From positions 1-13,049 of the forward strand of contig JAGHDR010000225.1 in the NCBI GenBank assembly GCA_021159825.1: a stretch of 13,049 nt of DNA, written 5' to 3'. This DNA is from Deltaproteobacteria bacterium (GTDB lineage Bacteria; Desulfobacterota; DSM-4660; Desulfatiglandales; Desulfatiglandaceae). This document shows positions 6,852 to 13,049 of this stretch, piece by piece. The position numbers and the translations under genes are program-made. The notes beneath the pieces were generated by a model. The model was not told where the DNA came from. It worked only from the letters and a program-made list of their open reading frames with translations, and did not search any database. The stretch's first letter is position 1. Every line of letters begins with the position of its first letter.

Positions 6852-6907
6852 TGAAGGATGAAGGATGAATAAGGGCGTTTTCATCCTTCCGCCTTCATCC
6901 TTCATCC
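6852..6907. repeat. 7-bp direct repeats (GAAGGAT) forming an inverted repeat over the channel-gene stop codon
   Basis: On the plus strand TGAAGGATGAAGGATGAA (6852-6869) is a run of the heptamer GAAGGAT. Its reverse complement returns at 6894-6907, with a further partial copy at 6881-6889. The 14-bp arms 6856-6869 and 6894-6907 are perfectly complementary around a 24-nt loop. The right arm contains the last codons and the TGA of the channel gene. Six Ts follow on the plus strand (6908-6913), so it resembles a terminator only for plus-strand (antisense) transcription; there is no T run on the minus side. Confidence 0.85.
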
Positions 6908-8349
6908 TTTTTTGTGGTCCATCCACCGCCCAGAGCTTTATACAGCTTCACATATCCACTCAGATATTGCTGTTTCAACTCGGACAGTTCCAGTTGGGCT
7001 GAAAACAGGGCACGCTCAGTCTCCAGAACCTCCAGATAAGTGCTGACCCCTTTGTCGTATCGGAGCTTTGCCAATCGATAGGCATTCTTAGCAGCCTTTT
7101 CTTTTCTTTTGACTGCCGCCATCTGTTCTTTGAAGGTGTCAATTTCGACCAGGGAGTCCTCAACTTCTTTAAAAGCGGTCAGCACCGTATTTTCGTAAGA
7201 ATACAAGAATTCCTTGGTTTTCGATTCCTCAATTTCAACACGCCGGACATTTTTATAAAACTCAAAAATAGGCCCGAACAGACCCCCATTGACCGACCAG
7301 GCACCGCCCTGGGAGACAATGCCCGAAAGCTCGCTGCTGGCAAGCCCCAGCATGCCGGTCAATGAAATGGCCGGAAAACGCATGGCCTCGGCCACCCCGA
7401 TGTCGGCGGTCTGCGATTCCAACAGATACAGGGCCTGCACAATGTCCGGCCGCCGTTCCAGAAGGGTGGACGGGAGACCCATGGGAACCGTTGGCGGCGC
7501 TGTTTCAAGGTTTAGCTCTTTACCCGTTTTGATGGGCTCGGGGAGCTTCCCCAACAAAATACTGATGACATGTTCCGTTTGTGCCACCGACCGTTCATAC
7601 TGGGGTATGGCGGCTGCGGCAATCTCTTTCTGGATCTGGGCCTGGTTCACGTCCAGCTCGGGAATAATCCCCCGATCAAATCGTTTTTGAATGATGTCCA
7701 GGCTCTCCTCCCGGGATTTAAGGGTATCTTTGGATATCTTCACCCGCTGGTGAAAATCCAGCAGCAGATAATAAGATCCCACCACTGCCGAAATCAGCCC
7801 GATCTGAATCGTTCTGAGTCCATATTCCGAGGCTATCAGTTGCGCCCTGGCCGACTCCGAGGCCCTGCGGAACTTGCCCCAGAAATCCAGTTCCCAACTG
7901 AGCGCAGGCCCCGCGTAGTAATTGCTGTTCCGGGTTTCGGACCTCACACCGCCGCCAAAATTTCCCGTGCCGGCGCCGGCGTCGATAAATACGCCGGGGT
8001 ATTGGTCTGCCCGGGTAAATCCCACATACGCTCTGGCCTGCTCCACCCGGGCTGCCGCAATTTTCAAGTTCTTGTTGTTTGAGAGCGCCTGGCTCACAAG
8101 GGCGTAAAGGACGGGATCATCAAACAATTCCCACCATTTCAGGTTGACCATGGTTTCCACGGGGACTTTATCAAAGCGGTAGTTTTTGGGCGTCTCCACC
8201 ACAGGGGGCTTAAAATCCGGCCCCATGGCACATCCTGAAATAAACAAAAAAACCAATATGCCGAGCCCGAATAAACCGGATAAGTGCCTGAAAAAAAGTG
8301 TTTTTCCCATTCGATGTTCGACGTTCGACGTTCGATGTTGGACGTTCAT
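6895..8349 (-). CDS. RND efflux outer-membrane channel lipoprotein, OprM/NodT family (484 aa)
   Basis: This is a TolC-type trimeric duct that exports substrate from the pump across the outer membrane. A lipoprotein signal ends in the lipobox ISGC (Cys40 in the long reading), followed by AMGPDFKPP, the usual start of mature NodT-family channels. KWWELFDDPVLYALV (71-85) is a family hallmark. Two outer-membrane-efflux repeats follow, about 80-255 and 285-470, each a long helical hairpin with a beta strand pair. Length is normal. The start is uncertain: ATG 8349 lies five bases past the pump stop with only GAAAAG before it, while in-frame ATG 8310 (MGKTLFF, Cys27) gives a more usual signal peptide but is preceded only by repeat DNA. 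Either way the N-terminus abuts, and the last codons and stop lie within, 7-bp repeats. Confidence 0.93.
   Translation of the reverse strand: MNVQHRTSNVEHRMGKTLFFRHLSGLFGLGILVFLFISGCAMGPDFKPPVVETPKNYRFDKVPVETMVNLKWWELFDDPVLYALVSQALSNNKNLKIAAARVEQARAYVGFTRADQYPGVFIDAGAGTGNFGGGVRSETRNSNYYAGPALSWELDFWGKFRRASESARAQLIASEYGLRTIQIGLISAVVGSYYLLLDFHQRVKISKDTLKSREESLDIIQKRFDRGIIPELDVNQAQIQKEIAAAAIPQYERSVAQTEHVISILLGKLPEPIKTGKELNLETAPPTVPMGLPSTLLERRPDIVQALYLLESQTADIGVAEAMRFPAISLTGMLGLASSELSGIVSQGGAWSVNGGLFGPIFEFYKNVRRVEIEESKTKEFLYSYENTVLTAFKEVEDSLVEIDTFKEQMAAVKRKEKAAKNAYRLAKLRYDKGVSTYLEVLETERALFSAQLELSELKQQYLSGYVKLYKALGGGWTTKKDEG
8310..8348. repeat. 7-bp direct repeats (TTCGACG/TTCGATG) at the channel-gene start
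   Basis: Five tandem heptamers occupy 8310-8344 on the plus strand: TTCGATG, TTCGACG, TTCGACG, TTCGATG and TTGGACG, with a sixth partial copy TTCA at 8345-8348. Variation is confined to the sixth base and one G. The run ends seven bases from the stop codon of the pump gene. Read on the minus strand it supplies the start codon and first codons of the channel reading frame (VQHRTSNVEHR). Confidence 0.88.
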
Positions 8350-8354
8350 CTTTT

Positions 8355-11300
8355 CTAAGCCCCATCCTTCTGAAGGTCACGCTTTTTTTCATAACGGGCA
8401 ATCTTACCCACCAACACAAACAGCATGGGATAAAAGAAAACCCCCAGCACTGTGGCCAGGGTCATCCCTCCCAGCAAAGCCATGCCCATAACAACCCTGG
8501 CTTCCGCACCCGCACCCGAGGCGACCACCAGGGGCAACACCCCCAGGATAAAAGAAAATGCCGTCATCAATATGGGCCGAAACCGTAATTTTGCGGATTT
8601 CACTGCCGCATCAAACAATGAAAGGCCCTTATCGAACTCCAGCTTGGCGAACTCCACAATAAGAATGGCGTTTTTGGCCGCCATGGCAATCAGCATCACC
8701 AAGGCAATCTGAGCAAAGACATTCAATTCATAACTTTCACTGTACATGCGGGCCACATACAGGGCCAGAAATGCACCGAAGATGGCAAAAGGGGTTCCCA
8801 GTAAAATACTGAACGGCAATGACCAGCTTTCATACTGGGCCGCCAGAATCAGAAACACGAAAACCAGGGAAAAAACAAAGACCATGGACCCGGTGCCGGC
8901 CGATTTTTTTTCCTGAAAGCTCATATTGCTCCATTCATACCCCATGCCGTCCGCCAGCACCTTTGCGGCGGTCTCCTCCAGAGCCGCCATGGCCTGGGTT
9001 GAAGTAAACCCCTTGGCCGGGCTGCCGGTCAACTCCACGGAGCGGTACAGATTGTAACGGTTGGTGTAATCCGGTCCCACGATATTCTCTATGTTGACAA
9101 AGGTGGACAGCGGCACACTCGTTCCCTGACTATTGTTGATGTAGAACAGTTCCACCTGGCTTTCCTTAAGCCGATACTGGGGTTCAGCCTGAACATACAC
9201 CTTGTACAGTCTTCCAAAACGATTGAAATCATTCACATAGGAGCCGCCCAGGAAAGCACCCAGGGTGGTATAGATATCATTCAGGTCAACGCCTGCTTTT
9301 AAAGCCTTGTCTTTGTTGATTTCGATGTAGCGCTGGGGCACAGTGGCCCGGAAGGTTGTGAAAATAGAACCGATCTCAGGGCGCTGTGAGGCCTCCTGAA
9401 TGAATTGGACGGCCTGATCTGCCAGGTAGGCCGGCGTATTTCCCCGCTTGTCCTGGATCATCAGCGTAAATCCGGAACCGCTGCCCAGACCGGGAATGGC
9501 GGGGGGGCCGAATGCAAACACCTGGGCCTCATTGACATTGAGATGGAAATCCATATTCAAACGCGCCACCACATCCCGGGCGGTGGCCTGGCGCTTTCCC
9601 CAGTCCTTTAAGGACACGAAAATAAAACCCGAATTGGAACTCATGCTGCCCGAAAGGAGGCTGTATCCGGCGGCCGTTGTGATAAACGCCACTTCCGGTT
9701 GCTTTTTGATGATTTCTTCCACTTTCCGGGAAACCGCATCGGATCGTTGAAGAGACGCCGCATCGGGCAGCTGGATATTAACCATGAAATACCCCATGTC
9801 TTCCTCAGGCATGAATCCACCCGGAATCATCTTTCCCAAAAAACCCATGGCCACGGAAAGAATCAGAATAAACACCATGCCGATAGCGATTCTCCGAGCC
9901 ACAACCTTTGTAAAGCCCACGTATGCGTTGGTGGTTTTGTCAAAAACCTTGTTGAACAATCTGAAAAAGGCGCCCAGAGGGCCTCGCATGGGCTTCCGCT
10001 TTCTGAGCAGCAAGGCGCACAGCGCCGGACTCAGGGTCAAGGCATTCACCGATGAAAACAATACCGATACCGCGACTGTTATGGCAAACTGCTGATAAAG
10101 GCTACCGGTGATGCCGCCCATGACGGCCACCGGAATAAATACGGCCACCAGCACCAGGGTGGTGGCGATCACGGGGGCGGTCACCTCATCCATGGCTTTC
10201 ATGGTGGCGCTTTTAGGGTCCATCCCGCTTTCAATATTGTTCTGAACCGCTTCCACCACCACAATCGCATCATCCACCACAATGCCGATGGCTAACACCA
10301 GTCCCAGGAGCGACAGCACGTTAATGGTGAAGCCGATGATGGGAAATACGATAAAGGCCCCCACCAGGGAGACGGGGATGGCGATGGTGGGAATCAGCGC
10401 CGCGCGCCAGTCCTGAATAAAGATGAAAACCACCAGAATCACCAAGGCCAGGGCGATAAAGAGGGTTTCAATAATTTCATTAATACCCGCTGTAATCGCC
10501 AGGGTGGTATCCAGGGAAATATCGTAGCGAAGACTTTCCGGAAAGGACCCGGCAAGTTCTTTCATGGTTTCTCTGACTTTTGCCGCCAGGTCCACCGCGT
10601 TGGAACCGGGGGCCTGATACACGGCGATCATAGCGCATGACTTGCCATTCAGCCGGGTAAATGCGTTATAGGTTTCAACGCCCAGCTCCACGTGGGCCAC
10701 ATGCTTGATCTTGACCTGGGCCCCATCATCGGTGGTGCGAATCACCACTTCACCGAACTGCTCTTCAGACTGCAGCCGCTCCGGCAATCGCACCGTGTAG
10801 GTAAACTCCGTTCCCGGCGGCGCCGGCTCCGCACCGAATTTACCCCCCGGCACAATCACACTCTGAGCGCGAAGGGCATTAATAATTTCCGGCACGGTAA
10901 TGCCCATCTGGGCCAGCCGGTCCGGTTTGATCCAGATCCGCATGGAGTAATCGCTGGCGCCGATCACGTTCACCCGCCCGATGCCCTTGATGCGCGCCAG
11001 GATGTCCTTAATGTTAATCAGCGCATAATTTCCCAGCCAGTTCTGATTATAACGTTCATCTTCCGATGTAACGGAAATGAGCATGAGGATATTGGGAAGG
11101 GATTTTTCGGTGGTCACCCCGTACCGTTTCACTTCCTCGGGGAGTTTTGCCGTGGCGGCAGCCACACGGTTCTGGGTAAACACCGTGTTCATATCCGGAT
11201 CCGTACCGATTTCAAAAGAGGTCTGGATGGTCATGGTGCCGTCGTTGGCGTTGGTGGATTTCATGTAGATCATGTTGTCCACACCATTGATTTGCTGCTC

Positions 11301-11582
11301 CAGCGGCGTGGCCACGGACTGTTCCACACTGATGGCGTCGGCACCGGTGTAGGTGGCGCGCACTTCCACGATGGGCGGCGTAATGTCGGGGTATTGCTCC
11401 ACGGGCAGCACCTTTAGAAACACGACGCCTACAATCACCGTCACAATGGCGATCACCATGGCGACAATGGGCCGTCTAACAAAAAAATTGCCCTTGTTTT
11501 CCTGGTTTGATTGGCCTGCCTGGCCCGCCTGGTTTCCCCTGGCCTGCTTTGCCTTGACCTGCTTAGATTGATCCGCCATCAT
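8355..11582 (-). CDS. RND multidrug efflux pump, HAE1 family, AcrB/MexB-like (1075 aa)
   Basis: This is the inner-membrane proton-driven transporter of the tripartite pump. The two-fold topology is intact: a first helix (about 37-55), a large periplasmic porter/docking segment, helices 2-6, a short cytoplasmic region, helix 7, a second periplasmic segment, and helices 8-12. The proton-relay residues are present by alignment to AcrB from memory: Asp437 and Asp438 in GIVVDDAI, Lys970 in AAKNAILIVEFA, Arg1000 in LRFRP and Thr1007 in ILMTA. It should therefore be functional; HAE1 members export hydrophobic drugs, bile salts and solvents. Odd point: about 30 hydrophilic residues (DQSKQVKAKQARGNQAGQ, then SNQENKG) precede the usual NFFVRRPI start. 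The start overlaps the adaptor gene's stop (ATGA), implying translational coupling; a second ATG follows immediately at 11579. Confidence 0.96.
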   Translation of the reverse strand: MMADQSKQVKAKQARGNQAGQAGQSNQENKGNFFVRRPIVAMVIAIVTVIVGVVFLKVLPVEQYPDITPPIVEVRATYTGADAISVEQSVATPLEQQINGVDNMIYMKSTNANDGTMTIQTSFEIGTDPDMNTVFTQNRVAAATAKLPEEVKRYGVTTEKSLPNILMLISVTSEDERYNQNWLGNYALINIKDILARIKGIGRVNVIGASDYSMRIWIKPDRLAQMGITVPEIINALRAQSVIVPGGKFGAEPAPPGTEFTYTVRLPERLQSEEQFGEVVIRTTDDGAQVKIKHVAHVELGVETYNAFTRLNGKSCAMIAVYQAPGSNAVDLAAKVRETMKELAGSFPESLRYDISLDTTLAITAGINEIIETLFIALALVILVVFIFIQDWRAALIPTIAIPVSLVGAFIVFPIIGFTINVLSLLGLVLAIGIVVDDAIVVVEAVQNNIESGMDPKSATMKAMDEVTAPVIATTLVLVAVFIPVAVMGGITGSLYQQFAITVAVSVLFSSVNALTLSPALCALLLRKRKPMRGPLGAFFRLFNKVFDKTTNAYVGFTKVVARRIAIGMVFILILSVAMGFLGKMIPGGFMPEEDMGYFMVNIQLPDAASLQRSDAVSRKVEEIIKKQPEVAFITTAAGYSLLSGSMSSNSGFIFVSLKDWGKRQATARDVVARLNMDFHLNVNEAQVFAFGPPAIPGLGSGSGFTLMIQDKRGNTPAYLADQAVQFIQEASQRPEIGSIFTTFRATVPQRYIEINKDKALKAGVDLNDIYTTLGAFLGGSYVNDFNRFGRLYKVYVQAEPQYRLKESQVELFYINNSQGTSVPLSTFVNIENIVGPDYTNRYNLYRSVELTGSPAKGFTSTQAMAALEETAAKVLADGMGYEWSNMSFQEKKSAGTGSMVFVFSLVFVFLILAAQYESWSLPFSILLGTPFAIFGAFLALYVARMYSESYELNVFAQIALVMLIAMAAKNAILIVEFAKLEFDKGLSLFDAAVKSAKLRFRPILMTAFSFILGVLPLVVASGAGAEARVVMGMALLGGMTLATVLGVFFYPMLFVLVGKIARYEKKRDLQKDGA

Positions 11583-12739
11583 TTCTTTTCTTCGTCCTTG
11601 AGAGGCACATCAACCACCTTCGCCTCCACGATGGTACCGTCTTTAACTTTCTGAAGCCCCTCGTAAACCACTTTCTCACCCGCTTTCAACCCTTCCCGAA
11701 TAAGCCAGAAGGATTCGATCTTCGGCCCCACCTTGACCTCTTTCATCTGTATTTTGTTTTCAGCATCCACCACATACACACTAAAGGTCCCCTGAAGTTC
11801 AATCAAGCAGCGCTGCGGGATCAGAATCCCATCTTTCACAACCGCAATCTCCCCTTTCACCCTGGCAAACTGTCCCGGGCGAAGCAGTTCATCGGGATTG
11901 GGAAAGGAGGCCTGAATCAAAAGGGCACCGGTCTGGGGATCCACCTCCCGGTTGACAAAATCAGCCGTGCCTTTGTGATCGTATATGGACCCATCAGATA
12001 AAATCAGCTCCAGATTCGCTTTTTCCACCTTTTCAAACTTATCTTTGTCGCTTTGCTCCATATGGCGCCGCATAAACATCAAATACTGGCTTTCCGTGAT
12101 AAAAAACTGCACCAGCACCGTGTCAATGCGTGATACCGTGTTCAAAATGATGGGACTGGGTTGACGTCCCACAAAATCCCCCACTTTGGCCTTGGTCTTA
12201 CCGATAATCCCGGAAATGGGTGAATGAATCTTGGTATATCCCAGTTGTATATTTGCGGCCTGGAGATTGGCTTTTGCCGCTTTTATCTGGGAGAGTCCCA
12301 CATCATACTGAGCCTGGGCGGAATCCAGATCGCTCTGGCTGACCGCTTTTTCCGCTGCCAGGGGTTTTATTCGGTCCAAATAGGTTTTTGCTTCCGTCGT
12401 GAACGTTTCAGCGGCTGCCACACCGCTCATCTTGGCGGCCACATCCGCCTCGAACTGCTGACTTTCCAGCGTATAGAGCAGCATCCCCTTCTTTACGGGA
12501 AATCCCTCTTTAAAATGGATCCCCTCCAGATAGCCCTCCACACGTGCCGAAATGCCGATATCCTTAAACCCGTAAACCTGCCCCACAAGCTCCTGGTAAA
12601 GCGGCACTTCACGGGCTACCGTCTCATATACCGTCACTTCAGGCGGGGGTGGCGGCACCTGTTCGGTCTCTTCCTTCACCGTACACGAAAACAGGGTGAC
12701 GAAAAGAAAGCTCAGAAAAATCATTTCTAATTTTTTCAT
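11579..12739 (-). CDS. RND periplasmic adaptor lipoprotein, AcrA/MexA-like (386 aa)
   Basis: This is the membrane fusion protein that joins pump and channel in the periplasm. A lipoprotein signal peptide ends at TLFSC (Cys19), followed by a Pro-rich linker (VPPPPPEV, 28-35). The order of domains is as expected: first lipoyl half-motif around 60-95 (ISARVEGYLEGI and FPVKKGMLLY), helical hairpin about 97-165, second lipoyl half with YTKIHSPISGIIG (168-180), beta barrel about 205-295 including LLRPGQFARV, and a membrane-proximal domain to about 375. The length is normal. It is the first gene of the efflux operon and overlaps the pump gene by four bases. The ribosome site is weak (a GGAAAAAAG stretch before the ATG). 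No repressor gene is visible next to it, although the upstream region leaves the window after 310 bp. Confidence 0.95.
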   Translation of the reverse strand: MKKLEMIFLSFLFVTLFSCTVKEETEQVPPPPPEVTVYETVAREVPLYQELVGQVYGFKDIGISARVEGYLEGIHFKEGFPVKKGMLLYTLESQQFEADVAAKMSGVAAAETFTTEAKTYLDRIKPLAAEKAVSQSDLDSAQAQYDVGLSQIKAAKANLQAANIQLGYTKIHSPISGIIGKTKAKVGDFVGRQPSPIILNTVSRIDTVLVQFFITESQYLMFMRRHMEQSDKDKFEKVEKANLELILSDGSIYDHKGTADFVNREVDPQTGALLIQASFPNPDELLRPGQFARVKGEIAVVKDGILIPQRCLIELQGTFSVYVVDAENKIQMKEVKVGPKIESFWLIREGLKAGEKVVYEGLQKVKDGTIVEAKVVDVPLKDEEKK

Positions 12740-13049
12740 TTTATTCTTTTTTCCATTGGGATAATGAAATGAGGTAACGTCTTCATGGATAAGGAAACCG
12801 ATTCTATCCAGTTTTTTTGTTTTCTTATTACCCGATTTTTTTGTACTTTACCAGAAAAAACGTGCCCTATTCAGAATAAACGTGATTCATCCACTTCGGG
12901 AAATCAGGAGTTTTTGAGGAATCTCAATGGAAAAATGTTACGACTCATCGCGGATTAACGTAAAACTTCCCCGGATGGGACATAAACCGGCCATAACAAA
13001 TTCACGCTAATCCGCAATAATCCCCGTTTATCCATCACCATTCCAGAAA
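12740..13049. other. Upstream region of the efflux operon, no convincing gene
   Basis: This 310-bp stretch is AT-rich near the adaptor gene, with several T runs. I found no clean -35/-10 pair and no GG-N10-GC sigma-54 promoter. A 57-codon plus-strand frame (12785-12958) starts after a distant GAGG but has no recognisable protein features. A repeat-like inverted element lies at its distal end and is listed separately. Confidence 0.5.
12950..13015. repeat. Imperfect inverted repeat with AATCCGC-type arms
   Basis: GCGGATTAACGT (12950-12961) is the reverse complement of ACGCTAATCCGC (13004-13015) at 11 of 12 positions, separated by 42 bases. The right arm continues into degenerate ATAATCC / TTATCC words. 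It could be a remnant of another short direct-repeat family or an operator-like site upstream of the efflux operon. The arms are far apart for a terminator and no T run follows. Confidence 0.45.

Noticed and set aside
6852..6907. CRISPR-like repeat
   Set aside because: The units are only 7 bp, directly abutting and arranged as an inverted pair, with no spacers.
10692..11417. 241-aa plus-strand open frame inside the pump gene
   Set aside because: It is His-rich shadow translation opposite a well-conserved RND gene, with no ribosome site or recognisable domain.
12840..12880. Possible sigma-54 promoter (GGGCACG) upstream of the adaptor gene
   Set aside because: The -24-like word is not followed by a GC at the required ten-base spacing, so the -12 element is missing.
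12785..12958. 57-codon plus-strand ORF upstream of the efflux operon
   Set aside because: The only ribosome-like GAGG is about ten bases away, the protein has no features, and the stop lies in a repeat-like element; it is likely chance.

Overview
The window looks like the chromosome of a Gram-negative bacterium, most likely a Desulfobacterota (sulfate-reducer-type) genome. This is inferred from lipoprotein signal peptides and a tripartite envelope efflux pump (an outer membrane is present), a NifA-type sigma-54 activator, a DUF3786-like remnant, and degenerate 7-bp direct repeats of a kind I associate with Desulfobacterales intergenic DNA. No rRNA, tRNA, CRISPR array, insertion sequence or phage gene was seen. 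Almost everything is on the minus strand; the one convincing plus-strand gene is at 3651-4088.

Left part (1-3650). The window opens inside the N-terminus of a membrane-anchored HtrA/DegP-like protease (1-239, minus), with a plausible promoter upstream. Positions 240-770 hold no intact gene: there is a 13-G homopolymer and a decayed DUF3786-like reading frame that runs into it. Next is a short unit of a 46-aa basic protein (1345-1485) followed by a short flavodoxin (771-1271). This unit has its own promoter just downstream of the strong terminator that ends the preceding gene. That preceding gene (1615-3357) encodes an NhaD/ArsB-superfamily ion permease carrying an unusual secreted beta-sandwich domain at its N-terminus.

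Middle part (3651-5207). A plus-strand gene for a two-helix membrane protein with a PH-like tail converges on a minus-strand envelope cluster. The cluster contains a secreted 171-aa protein, a 159-aa protein with two membrane helices and a helical middle, and a 32-aa hydrophobic ORF coupled to it by an ATGA overlap. None of the three has a family I recognise.

Right part (5282-12739). A complete RND multidrug-type efflux system is encoded in the order periplasmic adaptor, HAE1 pump, outer-membrane channel lipoprotein. It is followed on the same strand, after 71 bp, by a GAF / AAA+ / Fis regulator of NifA type. The whole minus-strand series from 12739 to 4080 has only short gaps or overlaps, so it may be one long transcription unit or a few nested ones.

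The most distinctive sequence structure is that the channel gene starts inside one family of 7-bp direct repeats and stops inside a different one. Its start codon, N-terminal residues, last residues and stop codon are all drawn from repeat DNA. I see no clear evidence of an entirely new defence or mobile system here. The best candidates for undescribed biology are the repeat-bounded channel gene, the uncharacterised envelope cluster with its coupled micro-ORF, the NifA-type regulator next to an efflux pump, and the permease with a sensor-like secreted domain.
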